DNA from: a virus
Direction: 5' to 3' (one strand)
IMG/VR virus record: IMGVR_UViG_3300050821_009114
Span: 1-50,701 of that record
DNA: 50,701 nucleotides
Shown here in pieces: positions 38,698-46,749 of the stretch (the first letter of the stretch is position 1; every line of letters starts with the position of its first letter). A program made the translations under genes and the position numbers. The notes under the pieces were generated by a model. The model did no database searches, had not been told where the DNA came from, and saw nothing but the letters and a program-made list of their open reading frames with translations.

Positions 38698-41564
38698 TTG
38701 GATGTGTCCCCTATCTCGAGTTCTGGGATGACGCCGAGGATTGATGCGGGGTAGGGATTAGGTTGTTGGATCACGTATTGCCCCGGGACATCCCATAGCG
38801 GATCGGAGTACCCGCGGATATCGCCGAAGACAAGGCCGGTGACGAGGGTGTTGGTCATGGAACCGACGTTGCCAAGGACAAGGTCCTGCAAGGGCTGTAC
38901 CGTTGCGGCGGTTCGGCCCATGGTGAGGCCAAGGGTGTTGTTGACCTTAAGGGTAACCCCCGCAACTTTCTTGCGCTTGGATTGAACGGTCGGCTCGCCG
39001 AGATCGAGCGGTAGGGTGGTCAACTGCGGAAGGAAACTCAGCCCGACGGTGACCACGCTTGCAGACGGGATACCAGTGAGACCCGGTGTTCCGCCGGGAC
39101 CAAACACGAAGGTCCCTGAGGTGGGCATTGTGAAATTGATAACAGCACCATCAGCGACTCCGGTGACAACTGCACCGGCGAGGTGTTGGGCTCCGGAGAA
39201 GGTGGTTGCGGCGTTGGCGTTGTATCCGATCCCCGCGTCGACTTGCCACGAGGAGATGTAGTCGGCCGGGTAGATGAGTTCGACGAAGCGTTCGACGTAT
39301 TGGACGGTTTGGCCATTGATGTTCCTCTGGACGATGAGATAAACCGCATCGACTGCGCCGATGGTGTTGGTTTGTTCGGTGATCGATGCGACGGAGACGA
39401 AGGTGCCTTGGGTCAACGAGTGGGCCCAAGCGATCATCTCTTGTTCTTTTTGGAACGTGAGGGAGAGTAGGGTACCGTCGTTACGGGTGGCCCAGATAAG
39501 CTTGAAGGGTTCCTCGGCGTAGGCCCATTGGGTCAGGGTGAAGCCGTAGAATAGATGCGAGGATAGGATTGAGATGTCTGTACCAGCGAAGATGTTGGTA
39601 TAGAAGTTATAAGTGAGATCACGAACGATTGACCCTTTGGCTTGGACATAGAGTATGTCATAAGTGGCCACGATGGGCGGAAGGTTGGATGATCCATTAT
39701 ACGCCTGCGGATTGGCAACGATATCAGTCGCGGTTGCGGCAGAGCCGGGTGAGCCGCCGTTGATTAGCCAAGCTCCCTTATCGGTCAGGGTAATCAACCC
39801 AGCCTGCATTGGGATGAAGGCTTGGATGGTATTGAGTTGGCCAGAGATCAACGTACCTTGGATTGCATTGTCGGCCTCGACCGGGAAGGTCACGTTGAAG
39901 TTATAAATCGACCCCGGTTGCGACATGTTGAATTGTGACGGTGAGCCAACTGGTCCACCAAAAACGGAGCGTTGGTTGTAGTATCCCGGCACGGTGGGAT
40001 TGCCCGCGCTTTGCGCACCAAGCGTCGCAGTCGCTGCCGCACCAGAACCGGCGCCACCAACGAAGCCGACTGTTGGTGTAACCAAATAACCAGTCCCCGC
40101 AGAGATCAGCGTCACCGACGCAACGCCCCAGGTTGCGTTGAACGTCGCACCGGTGCCGGAGCCTCCACCGGATAGGACCCCGAGAGGATTGCCAGGGACG
40201 AAACCAGAGATAACACTTCCCGGGTTGAACACGGTAAAGCCGGTGATCTGCCCAAATGGCGATCCAACCGAAGTCACCGCAACGGATAGTCCGGTACCGC
40301 CTTGCAGGACCAGAATCTCGCCCGGTGCATACCCACTCCCGCCGAGCCCTGACAGGGTAACATTGATTGCCTCAAGGGTACAAGACCCTTGCGCCGTGAC
40401 CCCACCCGGCGGTGCCGCAGTGAACGTAACTGCCGGGACCGAGGTGTAGTTATTCCCATTAGCAGTCAGGGTTAGATTGGTGACCCCGGTTCCAGAGAAT
40501 GGATTCTGCGGCACTGGCGGGCCTTGTGAAAAGTCCGGGACGACGTCCGAGTCGAAGAATAGGGTAGTGGTGACATTCCCAACAAAGCCAAATGAACTCC
40601 CAGGTGGGATAGCGCCGGAATAGTACGGGTCGGCACGGTAGACGTTATAGCTCTGTGCCCCGGTGACTGGATTCCATTCAACAGTGATCGACCCGAGGGT
40701 ATTGCGGATGTCTTGAAGGTTACCAATACCCCCCGCACCGGGCGCAGATTCTTGACCGTTGATATCGACTGCGGTTACGAGATAGCCATAGTGAACCTGA
40801 CCACCTGATAATGTGCTAACAACAGTCGTAACCACCGGCGAGCTTAACGTGGTTCCGAAATTGATCGGGGCTAGGGTCCAGTTGGTTGCAGTGTTGAGGG
40901 TTAACTGATACGGCGGATGGTTCGGATGGCAGAGAAACATCACATTGACGTCTTGGGCATAGCGAATGTCGAAGAGTTCGTTTGGGAGATATGGTGATTG
41001 GATAGTATAAACCCTCTGGGCGGTACCACCTGAGGTATACGTCCCGGTAAACACCACAGGATTTCCATAGAGGTCTGTGAGGGTATAGGTATTCGTGGTA
41101 CGACCGGTGATGACGTAGTAGTTCCCGTTTAATTGATTTCCAACTGTACCGACTATGCCGTTGATAAGAACCCATTCAGTGTTATTGTATCCATGACCAA
41201 CGTCAGTGATCGTGCTGGTGCCGATATTGATCGCGGAGATGGTAGTTGGGTTCTCAAGAACCGGTGCACCTTGATAGTAGAATCGAATAGTGCCATTGCC
41301 GTTAGCAACATTGCGGCCGAATTCAAGGATATACCCCACACTGAACGAGGCTTGAAATGGGATCAGGCGATTGATAGTGGTGGAGGATAGACAACGGTTG
41401 ACGAACTTACTCCCTGGCCGGGTGGTTGCGCCACCGCGGTAGTCGACGAAGAAGTTCTGGAGTAGCGCAGCGCCGGAATGGTACTTCTGGAGATCGACGC
41501 GGGAGTACAGCGATGGTGCCCACTCACCTGCGTTGAATGAAGTTTGAATTACCGGGTTGGACAT
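38694..41564 (-). CDS. Tail tubular protein B (nozzle)
   Basis: 956 residues from ATG 41564 (TAATG). The N-terminus is typical: VIQTSFNAGEWAPSLYSRVD, KYHSGAALLQNFFVDYRGGA, TRPGSKFV. The middle (about 370-530) contains inserted Gly-rich beta modules (GGSGYAPGEILVLQGG, GSGTGATFNATWGVASVTLI, SAGTGYLVTPTVGFVGGAGS); the end has LVTGLVFGDIRGYSDPLWD. It forms the lower nozzle of the short tail to which fibres attach. Longer than T7 gp12 (about 794) because of the inserted modules. Confidence 0.9.
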   Translation of the reverse strand: MSNPVIQTSFNAGEWAPSLYSRVDLQKYHSGAALLQNFFVDYRGGATTRPGSKFVNRCLSSTTINRLIPFQASFSVGYILEFGRNVANGNGTIRFYYQGAPVLENPTTISAINIGTSTITDVGHGYNNTEWVLINGIVGTVGNQLNGNYYVITGRTTNTYTLTDLYGNPVVFTGTYTSGGTAQRVYTIQSPYLPNELFDIRYAQDVNVMFLCHPNHPPYQLTLNTATNWTLAPINFGTTLSSPVVTTVVSTLSGGQVHYGYLVTAVDINGQESAPGAGGIGNLQDIRNTLGSITVEWNPVTGAQSYNVYRADPYYSGAIPPGSSFGFVGNVTTTLFFDSDVVPDFSQGPPVPQNPFSGTGVTNLTLTANGNNYTSVPAVTFTAAPPGGVTAQGSCTLEAINVTLSGLGGSGYAPGEILVLQGGTGLSVAVTSVGSPFGQITGFTVFNPGSVISGFVPGNPLGVLSGGGSGTGATFNATWGVASVTLISAGTGYLVTPTVGFVGGAGSGAAATATLGAQSAGNPTVPGYYNQRSVFGGPVGSPSQFNMSQPGSIYNFNVTFPVEADNAIQGTLISGQLNTIQAFIPMQAGLITLTDKGAWLINGGSPGSAATATDIVANPQAYNGSSNLPPIVATYDILYVQAKGSIVRDLTYNFYTNIFAGTDISILSSHLFYGFTLTQWAYAEEPFKLIWATRNDGTLLSLTFQKEQEMIAWAHSLTQGTFVSVASITEQTNTIGAVDAVYLIVQRNINGQTVQYVERFVELIYPADYISSWQVDAGIGYNANAATTFSGAQHLAGAVVTGVADGAVINFTMPTSGTFVFGPGGTPGLTGIPSASVVTVGLSFLPQLTTLPLDLGEPTVQSKRKKVAGVTLKVNNTLGLTMGRTAATVQPLQDLVLGNVGSMTNTLVTGLVFGDIRGYSDPLWDVPGQYVIQQPNPYPASILGVIPELEIGDTSK

Positions 41565-42736
41565 TAGGTATACCCCGGCCAGATTGCTCCCCAATTGAAC
41601 CCGGTGTTGTACGGACCGGAGTAGTCTTCGACGTAGTCGATCCCACGAATGCGGAGCCAGTCAGGGGTGACGTCGTTGACCTTCAGGCCTTCGTTCGCAT
41701 CGGTCCCGCGGGCTTCGGTGATCATCGCATTGGCTTCGGCGATTTTGAGATTGGCAAGTTGCTTATCGCCGGTGAGGGCTTGGCAGAGCCGGGCGCCGAT
41801 GATGAGGGCGAAGGCTTCTTGGAAGTCATCGTCGAAGATGTTCTCGTCGGTGACGTCGCGGACGTAGTTGAGGATCGCGAATTCTTGATTGGTGAGGATA
41901 ACTCGTTGATCGCTGGGACCGCCATAGGTGAGGTTGAACGTTGCGCCAGTCCCCGAACCAGTGGTGTAGTTCTGCGCCACAGGCTGGGTGGCGTATTGGT
42001 AGTACAGCGAACCGGTATATGGCGTGTCCTCACCGCGGGTTGCGGGATATGGCGCAACCGAAGTCACTGATCCACCACCGCCAATCCCCGTTACCTGTAG
42101 TATCGGCGGGGCGCCTTGCGGCTGGCCAACCGGGAACCCCGGGGCTTGTGCAAGGGTGCCGATGACCGATCCTGGGGATGGATTCAGCGCGTTGGTGACG
42201 ATCGAGGTGTTGGGCTGGAGGACAAGGACGATGATATCGCCAACGGCATAGCCCGAGCCAGGGGCAGATGGCGTTGCGGCGGTCACGTTGTAGAACTGAT
42301 CCTGCGCAACGGAGTACTTCACCGGCGGCCCTTGCCAGAAGGTCGGTGCGCCACCGGTAACCGCGGTGGTGATGGGGATACCCGAGGCAAAGCCAGTTGC
42401 GGTTTGCGGAGTCACCCAGCAAGCGCGGATGCAGTCGATGGGATATTGGTACGCGTAGGCCCACGGTGGCGCGGGTTGGCCTTTGGTCCAGATGGTTTGG
42501 GCAGCAGTAACGTTCTCCGGCGTGCCGTAGACTGAGGTGATATAGTTCAACGATAGGGTATTGAATCCACAGGCCCACGGGGCCATTCGAAGCAACCTCC
42601 GCCGGAACGGGACGTAGATGAGATTTGCCTGAATGGCCTCGTTAGAGCCGTTGTTTGCTAACTGCGCCGCGGTCACGGTTGTTCGAGAACCGAAGGTTTG
42701 CAGCGCTCGATTAACCATGGCCGTCTGGTCGGTCAT
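41564..42736 (-). CDS. Tail tubular protein A (adaptor) with beta insertion
   Basis: 390 residues from ATG 42736 (TGATG), roughly twice the size of T7 gp11. N-terminal helical part (MVNRALQTFGSRTTVTAAQL, NLIYVPFRRRLLRMAPWACG) and C-terminal part (VTDENIFDDDFQEAFALIIG, ARLCQALTGDKQLANLKIAE) are the gp11-like gatekeeper fold. Between them (about 145-285) lies a beta module (GSGYAVGDIIVLVL, GTGATFNLTYGG) related to those in protein B. It joins portal and nozzle. Confidence 0.88.
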   Translation of the reverse strand: MTDQTAMVNRALQTFGSRTTVTAAQLANNGSNEAIQANLIYVPFRRRLLRMAPWACGFNTLSLNYITSVYGTPENVTAAQTIWTKGQPAPPWAYAYQYPIDCIRACWVTPQTATGFASGIPITTAVTGGAPTFWQGPPVKYSVAQDQFYNVTAATPSAPGSGYAVGDIIVLVLQPNTSIVTNALNPSPGSVIGTLAQAPGFPVGQPQGAPPILQVTGIGGGGSVTSVAPYPATRGEDTPYTGSLYYQYATQPVAQNYTTGSGTGATFNLTYGGPSDQRVILTNQEFAILNYVRDVTDENIFDDDFQEAFALIIGARLCQALTGDKQLANLKIAEANAMITEARGTDANEGLKVNDVTPDWLRIRGIDYVEDYSGPYNTGFNWGAIWPGYT

Positions 42737-43011
42737 CAGTACCTCCCTTGTGATCCGCAACAGCCGTGGTTGGTACCGCCAATGCCGGGCCCACCGCTAT
42801 GTGACCCGCCCATACGAGGACCGTTCTCGTTACCATGGTTGGAGCCGTGGAGGCCCGGGGATTGGGATTCCATTATGCCCTTTGGCCCGGTTGGTGGCTG
42901 GTAGTTCATCACGTCTTTGGTCTTGCCCGGGAGAACGCCTCCACAGGTGGCTCTTGCGGCCTGTGGTTGCGATGAGCCCGAGCCGTATTCGCCTAGGATA
43001 TCTCTACTCAT
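42736..43011 (-). CDS. Gly/Ser/His-rich small protein
   Basis: 91 residues. N-terminus MSRDILGEYGSGSSQPQAAR, then a low-complexity end rich in Gly, Ser, Asn and His (SGGPGIGGTNHGCCGSQGRY) with a CC pair. It may be disordered or metal-binding. The 8-base overlap upstream and TGATG overlap downstream support it as a gene of the tail cluster; function unknown. Confidence 0.65.
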   Translation of the reverse strand: MSRDILGEYGSGSSQPQAARATCGGVLPGKTKDVMNYQPPTGPKGIMESQSPGLHGSNHGNENGPRMGGSHSGGPGIGGTNHGCCGSQGRY

Positions 43012-43225
43012 CGATGGTCTCCTTCTCTGGTTCTTGCGTGGGTTCTTGCACGGGGGTCGGTGCGACTGGCGCAACTGGTGGTGTTGTTGCCATATCGTCG
43101 TTGATCTCCTTCAGCCGGGCCAAGGCTGAGGCGGTGATGTTGGGAAGGTTACCGTGTGCATGGGCCTTCTCGTGGATGTGAAGCAGCGTGGCGATTTCGT
43201 CCGCGTTGTGCTTGTGTATTGCCAT
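43004..43225 (-). CDS. His-rich small protein, hypothetical
   Basis: 73 residues from ATG 43225. His-rich helix (HKHNADEIATLLHIHEKAHA) followed by a second helix (ITASALARLKEINDDMA) and a Pro/Thr/Glu tail. Could bind metal. Starts one base after the stop of the preceding gene. No family was recognised. Confidence 0.65.
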   Translation of the reverse strand: MAIHKHNADEIATLLHIHEKAHAHGNLPNITASALARLKEINDDMATTPPVAPVAPTPVQEPTQEPEKETIDE

Positions 43226-43226
43226 G

Positions 43227-43460
43227 TTAATACTTCCCTTGACTGCCGCCCTTGCGGGAGGTGATATTGCGAATACCGGGGGCTTTGTATCCGCGACCGT
43301 CGGACCATGGGGTGTAGTTTGCTTGCGGATCGTCACGTTCTGTAACATGACTGCCCAGCTTGTTCCCTAGATAGCTCACCGCCCCAGGGTTAACCGCCTT
43401 TGGATTGGGCTCGACCTTGCGATCGTATGGCCCAGAGATACTCGCTCTGCCTTGTTTCAT
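43227..43460 (-). CDS. Small basic hypothetical protein
   Basis: 77 residues from ATG 43460 (ATGA overlap). Gly/Lys/Pro/Asn-rich, little regular structure (GPYDRKVEPNPKAVNPGAVS, YTPWSDGRGYKAPGI). Small basic proteins of this sort are found near tail genes of podoviruses, role unknown. Confidence 0.65.
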   Translation of the reverse strand: MKQGRASISGPYDRKVEPNPKAVNPGAVSYLGNKLGSHVTERDDPQANYTPWSDGRGYKAPGIRNITSRKGGSQGKY

Positions 43461-43849
43461 AGTCCACTCCTTTTGAAAGTTAGTTGACGCTTGTGATCCC
43501 AACGGTTCTCTGGATCGTCGGCCATTTCCCGACGAACCTTCTCCAGCGCCCCGCCATCGGAATGCAGGGTTTGGAGAATCTGCCGATAGCGGTCGTCGAG
43601 CCGTTCGAGTTCGTCGAGGAGATGTTTGGGGACCGCATGGCCGAGTTCTTCGTACATGTATTTGACATCGTGGACATCGTGCATGTAGTTCATGAACCGG
43701 CGGAGACTTTCGGGGACCTCGCTCTCCGCGGCCCGCATGAAGCTAAGGGCTTGGATGACCCCGATGCGGATCATTTTCATATCCGAAGCGATCCATTTCA
43801 GATAGACCTCTGCCGGGTGTTCGCCTTCTGGGCGTTCTTCATCAGCCAT
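43457..43849 (-). CDS. Helical hypothetical protein
   Basis: 130 residues from ATG 43849. Helical throughout: AEVYLKWIASDMKMIRIGVI, RFMNYMHDVHDVKYMYEELG, HLLDELERLDDRYRQILQTL. Charged, soluble, no Cys. It overlaps its upstream neighbour by 8 bases. Possibly a chaperone-like accessory for the fibre-like protein encoded just before it; inference. Confidence 0.7.
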   Translation of the reverse strand: MADEERPEGEHPAEVYLKWIASDMKMIRIGVIQALSFMRAAESEVPESLRRFMNYMHDVHDVKYMYEELGHAVPKHLLDELERLDDRYRQILQTLHSDGGALEKVRREMADDPENRWDHKRQLTFKRSGL

Positions 43850-44000
43850 TCTTTTTCTTCTTTCGCAGTATGCCGGTGCGTGCATCGGCTTGGTTGAAGT
43901 CCTTGGCGACCTTGGTAGGGATGCCGACCTTCTTAGCAAACGCAGGGTTGTGTGCCGCCGCGGCCATGGTGCGAGCTTGCTTTGGGGATGTGCTGGGCAT
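43842..44000 (-). CDS. Conserved 52-residue phage protein
   Basis: ATG 44000 shares a base with the TAA of the fibre-like gene (TAATG). Sequence type SPKQARTMAAAAHNPAFAKK plus VGIP-x-x-VAKDF-x-x-AD is a short module found in very many tailed phages, usually annotated hypothetical. The C-terminus is Lys-rich. Role unknown; recognised by its conserved pattern. Confidence 0.8.
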   Translation of the reverse strand: MPSTSPKQARTMAAAAHNPAFAKKVGIPTKVAKDFNQADARTGILRKKKKNG

Positions 44001-45667
44001 TACTTTCTCCCATATACCTTGAACGTTCCGCTGGTAATGACGCCAGCGGAGAACAGCGCCTGCCAGCCATCGATCAATGTAGCACTGTTCCAATAACCAC
44101 TCGTCATAGTGGTGACCGACGCGGGCGTTGCGTTCTGGCCAGAGGTCATGCAGTTCCATTGTCTAATCGCCGCGGTCAGCGGACCATATAGTGTGCACTT
44201 ACCCGAAACACCCGGGGCGGCATTGGCTTGGGTGCCAATGCTTAACTGGATAAATGTGGTTGGTTGTGCAAAAGCCGCTGCGCCAGCGGCGACCGCCTGG
44301 GTCTGGGTGACGTAAGACGTGGCCTGGAACGACCCGCTGGCATGGACTTGGAGTTCAAGCGTGCTAGTAGCTGTGCCGGGTATGATGTTTTCAAAGACGA
44401 TATCATAGTCGTTAAACGCAGTGGTGAGACTGGTTGTGTCCGAGACCGTTGCGGAGGCACTGGCGGTGAGGGTGGCTAGGAGGACCTCAGAGCCACCGCC
44501 TGGGGTGGTGTTGATTACTTGGTAGTTGGCGCCATCGGAGATAATGCGGACGCTCTGCGTGGGGTATATCTTCAGCGCGGTGGTGCCGGTGGTGGAGAAG
44601 GTTGACGTGGTTGCGGTGACGGTTACCACTCCCGCGCCTGCAACGCCACTTGCGGAGTTGTTTTGAATATCGGTATACCACCCGGCTTGGAAGGTGGTGC
44701 TGGCACCGGCCTGAGCGATGGTATAGGCCTGCGATGCGGCGTTCGATGCGGTTATGATCTTACCGCGGTCGGTGTCGGCGATAGCATAGGTGGTGCCGGA
44801 TTGCGGGTTAACACATTCGGCCGCAGAAAGGGTACCGGAAGTGGTGATGTTGGATTGTGAACAGGCGGCGGTGGTTGAGGAGACAATGCCACCACCTGGG
44901 GTAATGGCCGTGACGGTACCGGTACCGGAGACGGTGACCCAAGAGGGAACGCCGGATGCGTTCTCAGAGAGGAACTGAGTACCGGTAGAATTGCCTGCAA
45001 GGGTGGTCCATATGGAACCATTCCAGTAGACCACATCGCCGGTGGTGACTGGCGTAGGGAAGATCATCGCCGCGGCACCAGCTTGGGTAGTGGCATTAGT
45101 ACCGCCGTTGGCGAGCGCAAGAACGGTTGCGCCTGGGCCGCCGAGTACGCCGCCACTCCAAGAGGCAAAGCCGGTGGTTCCGGAATTGTTCGCGCCGGTG
45201 CCTCCACGGGTGGAGGAGAGGGTGCCAGTCCAGCCGAGAGTTGCGTTCTGGGCGGTGATCGACGCGGTGACGTTGGTATCGTTGGTGAAGGCTTGGACTA
45301 CATTCGCGTTGAGCCGGGCGGCGGCAAGGGTGCCAGACCAGCCCATGGTGATCGATGCGGCGTGGACTAGGGATGTCGCGAATGATCCGCCAAGGGTGAG
45401 TGTGACATTAGTGTCGTTGACGCTGGATAACGCACCCGGAGCCAGATCGGCAAGGACGGTACCGCTGGTGTTGTTCCACGTCGCAAGGTCGCCAACTACG
45501 GTAGTGCCAGGGCCGGTTAGGGTGGTTGAGGAGTTGATCTGGAACGGCGTCCGTGGTGAGCCGGTGTTGTTGCCGCAGACGGTATTGGGCTGGAAGATGC
45601 CATTGCATTGGGCCTGGGCAAGGGACGGGAGGAGGATCAGTAGGAGAACGAGGAGGAGCTTTTTCAT
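44000..45667 (-). CDS. Fibre-like protein with Sec signal peptide
   Basis: 555 residues from ATG 45667 (ATGA overlap). Residues 1-20 are a classic signal peptide: MKK, an LLLVLLLILLPSL core and an AQA-Q site. The remainder is a Thr/Ser/Gly/Ala-rich, strand-repeat sequence like tail fibres (TLGWTGTLSSTRGGTGANNS, VLALANGGTNATTQAGAAAM) with a C-terminal lectin-like domain (about 410-555: SGSFQATSYVTQTQAV, KCTLYGPLTAAIRQW). The GGTGA/GGTNATTQ repeats are familiar from phage fibres. A signal peptide on such a protein is unexpected and argues for periplasmic export or a lysis-linked role. Confidence 0.8.
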   Translation of the reverse strand: MKKLLLVLLLILLPSLAQAQCNGIFQPNTVCGNNTGSPRTPFQINSSTTLTGPGTTVVGDLATWNNTSGTVLADLAPGALSSVNDTNVTLTLGGSFATSLVHAASITMGWSGTLAAARLNANVVQAFTNDTNVTASITAQNATLGWTGTLSSTRGGTGANNSGTTGFASWSGGVLGGPGATVLALANGGTNATTQAGAAAMIFPTPVTTGDVVYWNGSIWTTLAGNSTGTQFLSENASGVPSWVTVSGTGTVTAITPGGGIVSSTTAACSQSNITTSGTLSAAECVNPQSGTTYAIADTDRGKIITASNAASQAYTIAQAGASTTFQAGWYTDIQNNSASGVAGAGVVTVTATTSTFSTTGTTALKIYPTQSVRIISDGANYQVINTTPGGGSEVLLATLTASASATVSDTTSLTTAFNDYDIVFENIIPGTATSTLELQVHASGSFQATSYVTQTQAVAAGAAAFAQPTTFIQLSIGTQANAAPGVSGKCTLYGPLTAAIRQWNCMTSGQNATPASVTTMTSGYWNSATLIDGWQALFSAGVITSGTFKVYGRK

Positions 45668-46089
45668 TGGATCAAGGTCCATCCGCCGGAGATAACGTTG
45701 GGTTGGAGAGAGAACGCGCCGAAGGCACTGGAGAGGGAGATCGAGGCTTGACCATCGATGGTCTCCGCACCGGCTGGGAGGATGGTGATTGGATGGGCTG
45801 CGGCGAAACCGCCGATGTCGACGATGATGATCGCCGCGGCAAGGGCTTGGCCAGGGACCGCGGCTTGACCCGCGGAGTTGGATTTGGCCGCGGGGAGTTG
45901 GACGGTGACCGCGGCGTTGACGTTGACGGTGATTAGGCTGTTGCCGGGAAGGACGGTAGTGGTCCCGGCAACGGTGATGGGAAGAATGGCCGTGACAGGC
46001 CCGGTGACCCAACCGATCGATGGACCGAGATAGACCGACTGAGTTTGGCGGAAGGTCCCGCCTTGGTCAAGATCGAGTTGGGAGGGCAT
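45664..46089 (-). CDS. Beta-rich virion protein, fibre-associated
   Basis: 141 residues. Beta-rich with an N-terminal attachment-like stretch (DQGGTFRQTQSVYLGPSIGW), strands of alternating Val/Thr (ITVAGTTTVLPGNSLITVN) and a Gly-rich end (SLSSAFGAFSLQPNVISGGW). It resembles fibre or spike beta-prism repeats. Directly precedes and overlaps the fibre-like gene, so may be its partner or anchor. Confidence 0.7.
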   Translation of the reverse strand: MPSQLDLDQGGTFRQTQSVYLGPSIGWVTGPVTAILPITVAGTTTVLPGNSLITVNVNAAVTVQLPAAKSNSAGQAAVPGQALAAAIIIVDIGGFAAAHPITILPAGAETIDGQASISLSSAFGAFSLQPNVISGGWTLIQ

Positions 46090-46092
46090 GGG

Positions 46093-46740
46093 TTACATCC
46101 TTCGCCCAGCGGCTCGACGAGGTTGGATTTCGGGAAGGGGCGGTTCAGTATCGACGACTGGCGTCTCACCAAGTTCCTTACCAAGGCGTTTGAACTCTTC
46201 CTCTGGTGATAGTGGGGGCATCTTCACCTCATGCGCTGGATTGGCAAGCTTGTGCAAGATTTCGGTCTGCACTTTCATCATCTCTGCCATCGTCTTCATG
46301 AACTCATTCATGCCTTCGGCTTGCGGGGCGGCTTGTGCAGCGCCTTTCAGTTCTTCAGTGAGGCCGATCAATAGCTTTTGACTGAAGCTATTCTGCTGTG
46401 ACTCTATATCGAGCCCCTGTGTTGGAGTCCAGCTATACTTCGCGGACTCGGCTTTGGCTTCGTCATCAATCGGAAGCATCCCCGGAGTTGGCGGACCGAC
46501 GAAGATGATATCCTTCTCTTGACCCTTCCCTTCCCAACAGACGATGATCTTGCCATCGACAACGTTCTGACCAACACGCTCGGCGTAGTTCCAATCACCT
46601 TCGATATCGGGATCGAGGTGGAGAGGGACGGGAAACTGCTTCCGCTCTGGGCGACCAGTGGTGCGGTTGCGGATTTCCAGTTCCCATTTGTTCCCGGGGA
46701 CGTTGAGGTAGTGGGGCTCGGTTAGTTGCCATCTTGCCAT
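46093..46740 (-). CDS. Hypothetical virion-cluster protein
   Basis: 215 residues with AGGAG before ATG 46740. N-terminal beta region (WQLTEPHYLNVPGNKWELEI), then the acidic IIFVGPPTPGMLPIDDEAKA and a helical central part (NEFMKTMAEMMKVQTEILHK), ending basic (RRAAGRRM). This strand-plus-helix layout recurs in podoviral structural clusters; exact role unknown. Confidence 0.7.
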   Translation of the reverse strand: MARWQLTEPHYLNVPGNKWELEIRNRTTGRPERKQFPVPLHLDPDIEGDWNYAERVGQNVVDGKIIVCWEGKGQEKDIIFVGPPTPGMLPIDDEAKAESAKYSWTPTQGLDIESQQNSFSQKLLIGLTEELKGAAQAAPQAEGMNEFMKTMAEMMKVQTEILHKLANPAHEVKMPPLSPEEEFKRLGKELGETPVVDTEPPLPEIQPRRAAGRRM

Positions 46741-46749
46741 TGTAGTCTC

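Noticed and set aside
44000-46012. 670-codon reading of the fibre-like gene starting at 46012
   Set aside because: The first 115 residues are His/Arg/Pro/Ser-rich shadow of the 141-residue gene. The ATG at 45667 with ATGA overlap and a signal peptide is the real start.
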